From positions 41,471,286 through 41,535,285 of the forward strand of contig NC_077245.1 of assembly GCF_947179165.1 (NCBI RefSeq): a stretch of DNA of 64,000 nucleotides, in the 5' to 3' direction. Below are positions 36,226 to 48,273 of the stretch, in pieces. The position numbers and the translations under genes were made by a program. The notes beneath the pieces were generated by a model. The model was given only the letters and a program-made list of their open reading frames with translations. It ran no database searches and was not told the origin of the DNA. This DNA is from Solanum dulcamara (lineage: Eukaryota; Streptophyta; Magnoliopsida; Solanales; Solanaceae). The stretch's first letter is position 1. Each line of letters begins with the position of its first letter.

Positions 36226-37919
36226 GGCCTACATATGTTCTAATGTGGGTTAGGGTGCTTCTGGTTGAGTCCACATGACCCCCCGTTGCGTATAATTAAA
36301 GGCGTTGTAAAATAAAGACTAGACACCCTATTTGATATCATCTTTTTGAATAAGTCGTTTGGAGTTTATGTTGTATATTGTTAGTATGAATTGCTGCAGG
36401 TTGTTGTTGTTGGTTGGCTGTAGGTCTTAGGGACCTAATTGGAAATTTGGATAGGGCACATTATAGGGGAGGTGCTGCCCAATTTTCGTTAACGCCTTAA
36501 AAAACTAAAGGACTAGCCGAGGAAACAACTAAGGAAATAGATTCCATTAACATTAAGGCGTAACCTCAGATGCTGAAAAGTTAAGAGTAGTTGATATTCG
36601 TATTACTTTATATTGAATAGGGTCAGAAGACGATGAGGCGAGCAGGATAAAGGGTAACTCCCAAGAGGTATGTAAAGTTTTCTCTTGACATGTTTTGGTA
36701 TAAGCTCGTACAACTATCTTTCTTTCCTTTTGGCAAGTTTTAGCCTTAAGTGAATTGTGTGTGGAATATGGGGATAATTCCATTCCTAAAACTCCAAGTA
36801 TGCCTCATAACCCTTATCCACTGCTTAGTATTGGAATTTCTGCAAGGATTGAGTATTGCCTAGTAAGGCTTCTACGTGTTAAACAATAGTGTGTGGAAAG
36901 CTATCTCTCATTTCCCTTGATACGTATTTAGTACGGAAGTGAGATTATGATGCCATAATGATTCACGGAGGCCCATGATGGGCCGTGTATGAAATATGTG
37001 TATGCAGATCCCATAGAGGAAAGTACAGACTATATATACTTTATTCCCTTTCTTCTTCTGGCATGTCTTAGTTGTAGGTTAAACATGATATGAGTTTCGG
37101 GGTAACTACATTCTTAGCAGCTCTTATTTACGTCTGAATATCGGACTTTTATAATAATCGAACTACTTCCCTGGAAACTTTTATACGTTAAAAAGTAACA
37201 AATGTTTCTGGTTCCATAAGCGATTTGGCTTTACTTTAGTACATGTCTAGGAGCCCCGAGATTATAATTGAGACAGCCCATAATGGCATTTAGAGGACAC
37301 TCGAGATGACTACACCGTTACTCGGGTTATCAAATAAAAGCTTAACTTTTTTTTATTATGTCGAGTCTCTGATAATGCTTAAATTGCATAAGCGATTTGG
37401 CTTTACTTTAGTACGTGTGTAAGGACCCCGAAACACTAGCTAGTATAGCCCCTAATGGCATTTAAAGGGCATTTAAGGTGATTACATTACAATCCTGATT
37501 CTCAGACAATAGCTAAATTTTCTTCTACGGTTGAGTCTTCGATAATGATTTAAATTGCATATAGTTGCTCATTACTCTACTCGTGTATATTGTAATATTT
37601 CTTTCCCTGAGTCCCGGGCCAGGATATGTTCTCGTGCACAGTTCACTGCATTATTCACTGAGTCCCTCAATAGAGGGCCAGGATACGTGTATAAATATAT
37701 GATGATGTGTGGTAATAAGGTGGTGATGGCACTGGGGCCATGATGATTTTACAGAGATGATTCACCGGACCCCCGAAAGGGCCGGCTATATGATATGACT
37801 CGAACATGCATGTTTTTGTAATTCACAAAGTACAGGTACAGGTTTCTGAATTGATATCTTATCCCCTATTTCTATATCTCAGATATGCTTCCAGTTGTAT
37901 TATATTATGTTTTACATAC

Positions 37920-37958
37920 TCAGTACACATATCGTACTGACCCCCTTTCTCGGGGGGG
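37920..37958 (+). promoter_or_regulatory. Paired hairpins of the E LTR
   Basis: TCAGTAC (37920-37926) with GTACTGA (37934-37940), then CCCCC (37941-37945) with a G-run (37952-37958). It lies about 0.5 kb before the LTR end and is conserved in L1, L2, L4, L5, L7, L9, L11 and L12. It may be an RNA structure for 3' end formation, packaging or dimerisation; this is not established. Confidence 0.6.
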
Positions 37959-38450
37959 CTGCGTTCATGCCCGCAGGTACAGATACAGATTTTGGGAGTC
38001 CGTCAGCTTAGGATTCCATGCAGCTCAGCTGGAAGAGGCTCCATTGTATCGGAGCCTAGTTTTTGATACTGTCAACGGATGTATAAAATTGTTTTATCCA
38101 TTCAGGGGTACGGCGGGGGCCCTGTCCCGCCATATGTTGTCATTTATATGTTTAGAGGTCTGCAGACATGTATATGTGGGTTGTGTATGTCAGTTTGATT
38201 CAGCTGGGTCTACAGGATATATGATGTATATTATTATGTTATGACAGCCTTGTCGGCTTGCGTGCCCTGTCATGTTGTGATACAAACGAAAAAGGGCTAC
38301 AGTTTATGAAAATGTTATCGCCCAGTGGGGCTCTGTTATATGATATATTGTTTTATTTATAGTTCAATGTGACCATAGCTGATAGATATGTGTACGGGGG
38401 GTCCAGGTCTGACCCCAGTCGCGGCCTACGGGGTTGGGTCGTGACAGAAG

Positions 38451-38464
38451 TGGTATCAGAGCAG
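38451..38464 (+). other. Primer-binding site of element E
   Basis: TGGTATCAGAGCAG starts four bases after the LTR end. The first 12 bases match the usual plant primer site for initiator-Met tRNA; the match then ends. Confidence 0.92.
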
Positions 38465-40734
38465 TTCGTCCTCGGAGTGTCTGCAGACCGTGTCTAATAG
38501 AGTCTTGGTTATCGATGTGTTGCGCACCACATCTATAAACAAGAAGCTATAGGACATTTAGGATGTTACATTTCTTCTACATCTGAGATCGTGCTTTAGA
38601 TCCGAGTCATAGGAAACATTCCTTATACTAACCTTGGATCTTAACAGAAGGACGACACCAACATAAAAAAGTAATTGATGACATGGAAAGTTACAAAGCA
38701 TGCAGGTAAGTAAAGTAAAGCCACGAAAGATATTCGTCAGGTAAGATATTGAAATATAAAATTGAAACCTGAAAGGAAAGCAGACAGAAAGTGCAACAGA
38801 GGCAGTTTGAAATTAGACATATGAGGTAAGTCTGGTATTTTTATATTATTGTTGACGTTGAAAGCCCTGTGTGGCTGCGATATGAGATGATATTGAAAGC
38901 CCTGTGCGGCTATGATGTGATATGTATATATATATATATGTTGTCCCTGTGAGGCATTGTTGGTATTTTCTGCGTGTAGGTTTTGGGATAAGTAAGAAAT
39001 ATAGAGGAAACTCTGCCGAAATTTTCCCAGAACAAGGAACAGGGAATGAAACATAGAATTTTTTGAGATGTCTGAGGAATTGATACCAAGTACCCCTACT
39101 ATGTTTAACTAAAGCTGTAAGAGGTATCATTCAGGTCGCTGACAAGGGGCACCCTTTTTACTTGAAGAATTTTATTTCGGAGGAACAAAAGCTTAATTAA
39201 GTAGTAAAGTTTATGTTACGGTATCTCCAACTGTATTTGTATTGTAGGAATATAAACAGAGGGCTCAGAATGAAGGATAGGATGTCCTGCGAATGAGTTT
39301 CACTCTTTTGGAAAAAAAAAATACCAAGCCCTCAACTTCTAATTGTAAATTAGATAAGTTGTTCCTAACTCGAGATAAACTCAAAAGGAAACCAGGTAGG
39401 TCGAGTATAAAAATGGAAGTACTATGATGATTAAGGGATTCGAGTCTCTTCCAACAATGATTGGAAAAGGGTTTACGATAACAGTTTATAGTTTTCCACC
39501 GACTAATTAGGGAAAGATCTTTGAATAGAAGCACCTCAAAGAGATGTCAGGAACCAAATATATATACGAGTTAAAAGGGGGATATGTAAGTATGAACTGA
39601 ACGGTGTGATACGAGTATGCAGGGATAAAGTGGAACCACTAGTAAGATGCACATAGTACGCGTTGCCTAAGTTAAAGACCTGCATTGAGAATGCAGTAAG
39701 AGCATGGGGCTTAAGATATAAAAAAAAAAATGACGCGTGTACACAACGTCGCTCCAAAAATAGTGGAACCCTTAAGGGACGAGGATGGAAAACTTAAGGA
39801 ACAAATGATGCAACTTTTATTCGTCCAAAGAAACAAAGGATATAGGTTGGGACAAAGCCACTGCTTCAAGAAAACTTGAAATAGTTATCGTCGGAATACT
39901 AGTACTGCCTAATTGAAATTGAACGACTACAAAGTACAAACAGAGGAAAGTGCGGGTACCCCCTAAAGGGGGGAAGTTAATGAGAAAATGGCAAAGGTAG
40001 GAGGAGGCAATTGATATAGCAATAAATGTGAGATAGACGTCTAAACTTCAATAAGATATCCTGTCGAACCAAGTTAGAAAGGTCTGGAAGCCACCAGTAA
40101 TTGAACGGAAGCCAGAATGCTACATAAGGCAGCGTTAAGAAGTTTGTGACGAGACCCTGAACAACATAACACTAGAAGGTGGCTGCGTATAAAAACAGAA
40201 GAATGTACCAATGAAAGGATATCGAATAATTCAAGAGACACTACGAAGGATAATGATAACATGCTAGACCAAAAGCCAAAATGTTGGTTATAGAGTTGGT
40301 CGCAAATGATGTTGCGATAAATGTATAACCAAGGACAAAGGAATAGAAAGCCTCCTATGGTAGAAAATGAGAAGAACACAAAGTGAATAAAGGATATGGG
40401 AGCTTATATGTCAAATTCCTTTAAAGCTATGCCAGCTAATAATAGCCAAAACTCAAAATGGCTCCAAAGGTCACTATATGAAAGAACTTTAGCGCTACTC
40501 AGTAGCCCACCCTAATGAATGGGTGCGTACAGAAAGGGGGGAATACAATAGGGGAAGTTAAACCAAACTGACCAAAAAGGGACATGGTCATAGCGGAACT
40601 AAAGGTCTACGCTGATACTGGTCGCAAGATAACAAAGGAAGGACAGGGCAAAACATAAAGACTCACGAGACAACACTGAGGTAAATCTTGGGCTAAATTG
40701 AGTGTCCGCACATCGTAGAAAGGATTACAGTGAA

Positions 40735-40850
40735 ATGATACACGAAGACTTCCCAGGAAGGTCACCCATCCCAATATTATCTCGCCCTAGCATGCTTAAT
40801 TTCAAAATTCTAATGGAACTTAATGCGTTAGTGCTGGTATGATCACGCGA
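40735..40850 (-). pseudogene. 5S rRNA-derived sequence inside element E (antisense)
   Basis: The minus strand reads CGTGATCATACCAGCACTAA, then AGTTCCATTAGAATTTTGAA, then ATTAAGCATGCTAGGGCGAG, then GGGATGGGTGACC and GGGAAGTCTTCGTGTA. It covers nearly the whole of plant 5S rRNA at roughly 80 percent identity by recall. The start, the box C core and the 3' stem are recognisable. The box A region (AATTAAGCATGCTAGG) is altered at a few positions. It is antisense to the element, at an equivalent place in F and G. It is not a functional 5S gene by appearance. Confidence 0.9.
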
Positions 40851-41139
40851 GATGGAAGAATTTGAACTAGCAATGGAGAAACGATATGAGATGATGTACC
40901 CAGAGTATTATAAGATACGTTAAGGCAATTCTAACAAGAACTTAAGCAACATAAGGAGGATTAGCTAATTGCTAACTGACAACACACTTGAATGCCACAG
41001 TTCTTCAACATAGAACCAGTTAACGAGTGGAAAACCACAAAATAACAATATAGGCCAATTAAAGTTCTGAAAAGAGTCGAGAAAGACTATACGAGGCTAA
41101 CGGTTCCCAAATTATCCACGTCATTACGCACCCATTTTA

Positions 41140-41990
41140 TACTCGGTAAGAGTAGGGTGTTATATGAGTTGTTGTGATTAGGCTAATGAATCAACCCATT
41201 TGCATCCAATCAAGAGCACCTATGCTGCTGAAATTAGAGGGAGTTATAGAACATGGAGAATGGTAAGGTTCCATGAGGTTTCCTTATCCAATATCCCAGA
41301 TAAAGGGACTTCAATTATAATTAACGTCTTGAGATCAGTCCAAGAAGAGGTCAGGAGCACAGACAGGTCTTAGTATCGCATTTCTCCCTCGAGATACTAA
41401 ACAGACTGAGCGCACTATTAGACGCTAGAAGATATGTCACAAGCCGGGAGATTAACTTTGAAGGTAGCCGGAATGATTATCCATCACTTATCAAGTTGCC
41501 TACAATAATAATTACTACACTAGTATTCCAATGGCCTCGACATGATTAAGTAAGTTATTGACTAAAAGCCAGAGTCGGCAGGAATGACATACAAATAATC
41601 GACGTCGACATACAGAGTTTAAGTTGATGATTGGATGTTCATCATAGGGTCACCTAGAAAAGGAACTTGGCCCAGAATATATTAGACGGTATCAAGTTAC
41701 TCATAAGGTGGGAAACGTGGCTGGTAAGTTAAGCTTACCACCTCAGTTGGAAACTATACGCCCAGTCCATTAGATACTGACGAGTCACCCAGGGTATATT
41801 CCATAAATGAGGTCCAGTAGATGGAATCCTATGAGGAAAATCCTACCACCATCCTGGATCGGCAAACTGGAAGATTGTAGACTAAAGACGTATCTTCCGT
41901 CAAGTTATGGTGGAAAAACCAAAACCAGAAAGAGGATGATCGGGGAACTGAAGAGAACATGGAATACAAGTATTTGAACCTGTAACCGAT
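41140..41990 (+). pseudogene. Integrase/chromodomain scar in element E
   Basis: Traces of the pol C-terminal half read on the plus strand with many stops and frame changes. The integrase-core segment around ATCAACCCATTTGC (41194) corresponds to TKSTHFLP. Then come the Trp-rich integrase C-terminal domain, the AILDRQ..RLQTK block near 41850-41890, and the chromodomain end near 41940-41990. It is much more decayed than its intact LTRs would allow if it had decayed in place, so it was already a relic before the last transposition. Confidence 0.8.
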
Positions 41991-42114
41991 GTCTACAGGT
42001 AACTCCAACTCTTGAGAACTCATACGTTAATAATATAGATGGGAATGCATGTGATAGCATAAAGGAAAGGAAACCCTTTATAATTTATATAAAGTCTTAC
42101 AGAAGGTTGCATTT

Positions 42115-42150
42115 AACATTCGGGGACGAATGTTCTAAAGGGGGGAAGGA
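42115..42150 (+). promoter_or_regulatory. Stem-loop and polypurine tract of element E
   Basis: AACATTCG-GGGA-CGAATGTT (42115-42134) is a perfect 8 bp stem with a 4 nt loop. CTAAAGGGGGGAAGGA (42135-42150) follows and abuts the 3' LTR. It primes plus-strand synthesis by analogy with other LTR elements. Confidence 0.88.
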
Positions 42151-45100
42151 TGTTACACCCCACACCTTTTAAACTCAGAATGTCTCATAAGTTCCTTGGA
42201 CATTACCATATGAACCGGATATGCTTCGACACTATCAAATGACTCCAACGAAGGGAGGATGTGATACCCCGTGGTAGAGAAGGTTGGAAGGGGAATCATA
42301 AGAGTCCGGAAGGAATAGGAGGCCAAGTAATGAGTCGTAGGACTCGACTTATCTACGTAAGCTGCTAATTTAGAAATCTTACATACGTGAGTTACTTGAT
42401 TACATACCAAGCTTACGTAGCAAGGGTTTCATAGTCTCTTAAAGTGAGACGAGATTATGAACGAGATTACGAACCCACGAGGAAGAGAAAAAAAAATTTC
42501 GCGGGGCAGCCAATGGGAGGGTGACACGTGGCAGCACCTGAGCAGGCAGGTGACCCACCTGCTTGGGGGAGGTGGACCCCACTGCCACGTGGAAGCACCC
42601 CATTGGCCGCATGTTGAGGTGGCCCAATAAGGGGCTGACACGTGTCACCCTTAGAGGGCTGACACGTGTCACCTCATATATATATGTATATATGCTTCTT
42701 AAGCTGTTCATTATCCAGAAACAGCAGCTAACATAGAAAAAAATAACGTGAGAAGAGGCAGCCATGGTTGGAGAAAGTTTAAGGTAAGTTCCTTAATTTT
42801 CTTCCGTGAATTAATTAGCTACGGTGTTCCTTAAGCACGTGGAGATGTATATATGCATATATATGTATATTATGATGACTAAGAAGTCATTTCTTCAGCT
42901 GTACACTTGGGAAAAATTGGACAGAAACGTGAGAGGAAAAACGTGAAGAACCAAAAGGAACAAGGCAGCAACGTTTTTGAAGAATTAAAGGTGAGTTCTT
43001 CAATTTTTCTCCGTGAATTAATTATCTACAATGTTTTTCAACCATGTGTGGGTGTATACATGTGTATTAGGATGCCTAAGGAACCATGGTTGCAGTTTAC
43101 ACTTGGAAAGAAATAAGAGAAAGTTGAAGGAGAAAACGTTAAGAAATAATTAACAAACCCGTTTTTGGAAGGGACTGTTGTTAGTAATATGGGTATAACT
43201 TCTTGTGTACAGTTTCGTTTTGAATGATTTAATATGTTTTGGAAAGGTATTTCAGAGGCCGATAACTTTTGTTCAGACTCTAAAATCCAGTTTTACCTGT
43301 AGAAGCTCTAAAAAGGGTGATGAAGTGTAGAGGAGGTACTGCCCAGATTTGGTTTTGGAAATCCTACACGGACAGCTGTGAGTATTTTGGTCGTATCTTT
43401 TTGTACAAAATTGATGTAGGGATGATTCGAAATTGTTTGCGACCCTAAGTCACATGTCTATAACTTTCATGAAGGACGTAAATCCTGTTTCCCTCCATTA
43501 CCCCTTCGAAACGAAGCGACAAGGTAAAACAGTAAGCTGTCCAGATTTCACATTTTGGATAGTTTTGGCGAGTTTGACAAGTTTAACGTAAGGTAAGGTT
43601 TCTTCTTTAAATTTGAGATTTATGTGTTCTGATGGATCATGTTACACTCCCTATTGGTGGCTGGAAATATGAAAATGGCTTAGAAATACTTGGCGTTCGG
43701 AATAAACTAAAGTGTAGTCGTTATAGTCGAATTGTCGTCAAGGTAAGGCGTTGTTCTTGTGAGTTGCTGCTGCAGGGGTGTGGTGTCTTGTTGCAGGGCC
43801 TACATATGTTCTAATGTGGGTTAGGGTGCTTCTGGTTGAGTCCACATGACCCCCCGTTGCGTATAATTAAAGGCGTTGTAAAATAAAGACTAGACACCCT
43901 ATTTGATATCATCTTTTTGAATAAGTCGTTTGGAGTTTATGTTGTATATTGTTAGTATGAATTGCTGCAGGTTGTTGTTGTTGGTTGGCTGTAGGTCTTA
44001 GGGACCTAATTGGAAATTTGGATAGGGCACATTATAGGGGAGGTGCTGCCCAATTTTCGTTAACGCCTTAAAAAACTAAAGGACTAGCCGAGGAAACAAC
44101 TAAGGAAATAGATTCCATTAACATTAAGGCGTAACCTCAGATGCTGAAAAGTTAAGAGTAGTTGATATTCGTATTACTTTATATTGAATAGGGTCAGAAG
44201 ACGATGAGGCGAGCAGGATAAAGGGTAACTCCCAAGAGGTATGTAAAGTTTTCTCTTGACATGTTTTGGTATAAGCTCGTACAACTATCTTTCTTTCCTT
44301 TTGGCAAGTTTTAGCCTTAAGTGAATTGTGTGTGGAATATGGGGATAATTCCATTCCCAAAACTCCAAGTATGCCTCATAACCCTTATCCACTGCTTAGT
44401 ATTGGAATTTCTGCAAGGATTGAGTATTGCCTAGTAAGGCTTCTACGTGTTAAACAATAGTGTGTGGAAAGCTATCTCTCATTTCCCTTGATACGTATTT
44501 AGTACGGAAGTGAGATTATGATGCCATAATGATTCACGGAGGCCCATGATGGGCCGTGTATGAAATATGTGTATGCAGATCCCATAGAGGAAAGTACAGA
44601 CTATATATACTTTATTCCCTTTCTTCTTCTGGCATGTCTTAGTTGTAGGTTAAACATGATATGAGTTTCGGGGTAACTACATTCTTAGCAGCTCTTATTT
44701 ACGTCTGAATATCGGACTTTTATAATAATCGAACTACTTCCCTGGAAACTTTTATACGTTAAAAAGTAACAAATGTTTCTGGTTCCATAAGCGATTTGGC
44801 TTTACTTTAGTACATGTCTAGGAGCCCCGAGATTATAATTGAGACAGCCCATAATGGCATTTAGAGGACACTCGAGATGACTACACCGTTACTCGGGTTA
44901 TCAAATAAAAGCTTAACTTTTTTTTATTATGTCGAGTCTCTGATAATGCTTAAATTGCATAAGCGATTTGGCTTTACTTTAGTACGTGTGTAAGGACCCC
45001 GAAACACTAGCTAGTATAGCCCCTAATGGCATTTAAAGGGCATTTAAGGTGATTACATTACAATCCTGATTCTCAGACAATAGCTAAATTTTCTTCTACG

Positions 45101-46016
45101 GTTGAGTCTTCGATAATGATTTAAATTGCATATAGTTGCTCATTACTCTACTCGTGTATATTGTAATATTTCTTTCCCTGAGTCCCGGGCCAGGATATGT
45201 TCTCGTGCACAGTTCACTGCATTATTCACTGAGTCCCTCAATAGAGGGCCAGGATACGTGTATAAATATATGATGATGTGTGGTAATAAGGTGGTGATGG
45301 CACTGGGGCCATTATGATTTTACAGAGATGATTCACCGGACCCCCGAAAGGGCCGGCTATATGATATGACTCGAACATGCATGTTTTTGTAATTCACAAA
45401 GTACAGGTACAGGTTTCTGAATTGATATCTTATCCCCTATTTCTATATCTCAGATATGCTTCCAGTTGTATTATATTATGTTTTACATACTCAGTACACA
45501 TATCGTACTGACCCCCTTTCTCGGGGGGGCTGCGTTCATGCCCGCAGGTACAGATACAGATTTTGGGAGTCCGTCAGCTTAGGATTCCATGCAGCTCAGC
45601 TGGAAGAGGCTCCATTGTATCGGAGCCTAGTTTTTGATACTGTCCACGGATGTATAAAATTGTTTTATCCATTCAGGGGTACGGCGGGGGCCCTGTCCCG
45701 CCATATGTTGTCATTTATATGTTTAGAGGTCTGCAGACATGTATATGTGGGTTGTGTATGTCAGTTTGATTCAGCTGGGTCTACAGGATATATGATGTAT
45801 ATTATTATGTTATGACAGCCTTGTCGGCTTGCGTGCCCTGTCATGTTGTGATACAAACGAAAAGGGCTACAGTTTATGAAAATGTTATCGCCCAGTGGGG
45901 CTCTGTTATATGATATATTGTTTTATTTATAGTTCAATGTGACCATAGCTGATAGATATGTGTACGGGGGGTCCAGGTCTGACCCCAGTCGCGGCCTACG
46001 GGGTTGGGTCGTGACA
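42151..46016 (+). repeat. LTR L9 (+), 3' LTR of element E
   Basis: 3866 bp, colinear with L8 at an offset of 7571 until a one-base A-run indel near 45858. Visible substitutions include 34887/42458 (C/T), 35478/43049 (G/T) and 36787/44358 (T/C). It carries the same promoter (42521-42696) and hairpins (45491-45529). Confidence 0.95.
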
Positions 46017-46144
46017 ATTTTGATTTTTATCCAATTATTGGTGACTTCCAGACCTTCCTAACTTGGTTCATCAAGGGATCATATTGAAGTGTAAACATCC
46101 ATCTTAAGTATGTTGCCATATCAATTGCCTCCACGTTACTCTTG
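46017..46144 (-). mobile_element. Region H, right part
   Basis: Continues H after the second ATTTT copy. ATTATTGGTGACTTCCAGAC and CATCCATCTTAAGTATGTTG align with F at 53885-53985. The LTR L10 terminus begins at 46145. Confidence 0.75.
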
Positions 46145-48273
46145 TGTTACACCCCGTACTTTGGTACCTTGGAACTCTTCTTAAGCTTCTTAAGTTTCTA
46201 GGAAGGCTATTAAGTTTCTTAGAAGTCGTCATGTGAGTCAGATAATCTATAACGCTATCAAATAATCCTAAGAAAAGAAGAAGGAAATACTCCATAAGAG
46301 AGAAGATTGGAAATAGGGTCACAAGAATCTGAAAGAAGTTGGAGGTTACGTAGTGAGTCATAGGACTTGACTTACTTGTAAAAGCTATTACTTGGGACAT
46401 TTTGCATACTAAGCTACTTGAGTACACGTCGAGCTTAAGTAGCAAGAAATACATAGGATTTTGGCGTGAGACGAGATTACGAACCCACGAAAGAGAAATA
46501 AGAAGACGATGCGCCTACTCGAAGCAAGTAGGTGATGCCCCTACTTAGGGTCAAGTAGGTGATGCAGCAGCTTGGGTTGACCCATGCTGCCATGTGGCAG
46601 CCAAGGATTGGAGGCATGATTGAGGTGGCGCCCTAAGGGGCTGCCACGTGTCACCCCTAGGGTCTTCCACATGTCACCTCCTAAGGAGGTGTATATATGT
46701 GCTATAAGCTGGAGTATATCTCATTTTCAGCACTTCTAACTTGAGAGAATTGAGAGAAATATGTGAGAGAAAGAAAGAGGCAGCCACGGGTTGCTCCAAT
46801 TCAAGGTAAGCCCCGATTTCGTTCTGTGAATTAATTATTTAAGGTATATCATGGATACATGACAGGGTTTAATAGCATAAAATTACTATTTGGGGCAGCA
46901 AAGAAGGGACACGAATAGTCCACAAACTTTCAGCATATTAAGGAGTTTCCGAAGTTAATTTTCAGCAAGTTTGGGAAGCCGTTTGTTAAGGTATGGCTTG
47001 GTTCCCTTATCCCACGTTTTGGTAAGGGTTTGGAAATGATATAAAAGTGTTAATAATGTAAATTTATGGTTTGGAGCATAACAAAACAGATAGCAAACAG
47101 CCACAACATTTCAGCCAAAATTAAGGAACTTCCGAGGTGAGTTTTGGCAAGCTTTAGCCAATTTCGGGTAAGGTGAGACCTTTTCCTTCAAATTGGGGTT
47201 TATGGTGTTGTTATAGGGTGTATTACACACCTTTTATGCTGCTGGAAGTGTAAAAATGTCATAAAATGTTTAACATTTGAAGCAAACTAAATTGGAGTCT
47301 CTATAGTTAAATTGTAGTCGAAGCAAGGTGTTGCGCTTGTGGTGTGCTGCTGCAGGTGTGTGGTGTTTTGTTTCAGGGTCTAAAAGTATTATAAAAGGGT
47401 TGTGAGAGATTCTGGTTGCAGCCACCCGACCCTCCATTTTGGTATAGTTAAAGGTTTTGCAAAATGGAAACTAGAAACCTTATTTTGGTATTGTGGTTTC
47501 AAGCGAGTCATTTGCAGTTTGTGCTGTATTATGTTTGTGTGAACTGCTTATACATGTGCTGCAGGTTTTTCTTGTTGGTGGACTTTAGTTATTAGGAGTG
47601 TAATTGGAAATTCGGATAGGGCATATTATAGGGGAGGTACCGCCCGATTTCCGTTAACTCCTTAACTAGTTAAGGAACTAGTCGAGAAGATGAGCGAAGG
47701 GTTGAGTTCTATGAATACTCATATGTAACCTAAGATACTGAAAAGCTAAGGGTTGTTGACACTTGTATTACTTTCATGTTACCTAGGTTCAAGGAACGAT
47801 GAGGCGAACGGGATAAAGAGTAATCCATAAGAGGTATGTAAAGCTAACATTTCCTTCTTTAGGCATGTTTTGGCATAAGTATGTAAAGCCTCTCTCTTTT
47901 CTTTTGGGCATATCTTAGATTTAAGTGACAAATGATATATGTATGAAGCCTGGGGTAATTCTATTCATGAGCTCTGAACATGATTCATGATCCATAATTC
48001 GTGTTCACTTCTGAATGTTAAGACTCTTAAAGTAGTTAAGCTCCCATTCCTCAAGCCTTCTATATGCTGAGAAGTAGTGTATGAAAAGCTAACGTTTCCT
48101 TCTTTTGGCATGTCTTCAAGTTAAATAGTGAATGATATGCGCTTGAGGGTAAATCTACTCATAAATACCAAGTGTAATTCACAGTTCTTATGTACTACTT
48201 GATGAAAGCACTCTTACAGTAATCAAACTAGGGCTTCTCAAGCCTTCCATACTTTAGAAGGGGATGAGTATGT
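46145..48273 (+). repeat. LTR L10 (+), truncated
   Basis: Begins with TGTTACACCCCGTACTTTGG, the subtype of solo LTR L4, and follows the LTR for 2129 bp to GGGATGAGTATG, where L11 starts. The G-box region lies at about 46510-46690, with AAGGTAAG-type sites after it. The remainder and any partner LTR are not in place. It could be the lost 5' LTR of element G. Confidence 0.8.

Larger units (their letters stand above)
34580..38446 (+). repeat. LTR L8 (+), 5' LTR of element E
   Basis: 3867 bp from TGTTACACCCC to GGTCGTGACA. Parts in order: G-box/TATA promoter (34950-35125); a leader with a duplicated CGTGAATTAATTA block (about 35210-35280 and 35411-35470); AAGGTAAG donor-like sites; an acceptor-like GCTGCTGCAG region near 36200; AT-rich middle; paired hairpins (37920-37958); terminus. 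Open frames of 60-119 codons inside it are not homologous to known proteins. Confidence 0.95.
38447..42150 (+). mobile_element. Internal region of element E
   Basis: 3704 bp. It starts with spacer GAAG and the primer site. Then comes a primer-proximal segment shared with C, D and F (38620-39130; two CCCTGTG(T/C)GGCT repeats at 38870-38935), long non-coding sequence (39130-40730), an antisense 5S rRNA-derived block (40735-40850), an integrase/chromodomain scar (41140-41990), a stem-loop and a polypurine tract. There is no gag, protease or RT sequence. A terminal-repeat element with this content is a deletion derivative of a chromovirus with added 5S-containing sequence. Confidence 0.85.
34580..46016 (+). 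mobile_element. Element E: complete young non-autonomous LTR retrotransposon
   Basis: Two near-identical LTRs (34580-38446 and 42151-46016) enclose a 3704 bp interior with a primer site at one end and a polypurine tract at the other. Identical 5 bp flanks ATTTT (34575-34579 and 46017-46021) show a single insertion event. By eye the LTRs differ by about nine substitutions and one A-run indel (about 0.23 percent), so insertion was recent, of the order of 0.1-0.2 million years at commonly used plant rates. There is no intact gag or pol ORF; the largest interior frames are about 100 codons and unrecognisable apart from an integrase/chromodomain scar. It must have been copied by enzymes supplied in trans. 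Confidence 0.95.

Noticed and set aside
37885..38244. 119-codon frame repeated at 45456-45815, as a conserved protein
   Set aside because: The two copies are in the two LTRs of one young element, so identity reflects recent duplication. The frame crosses the hairpins and is not kept intact in older LTRs.
38451..38464. tRNA gene fragment
   Set aside because: Only about 12 bases match, exactly where a primer-binding site is expected.
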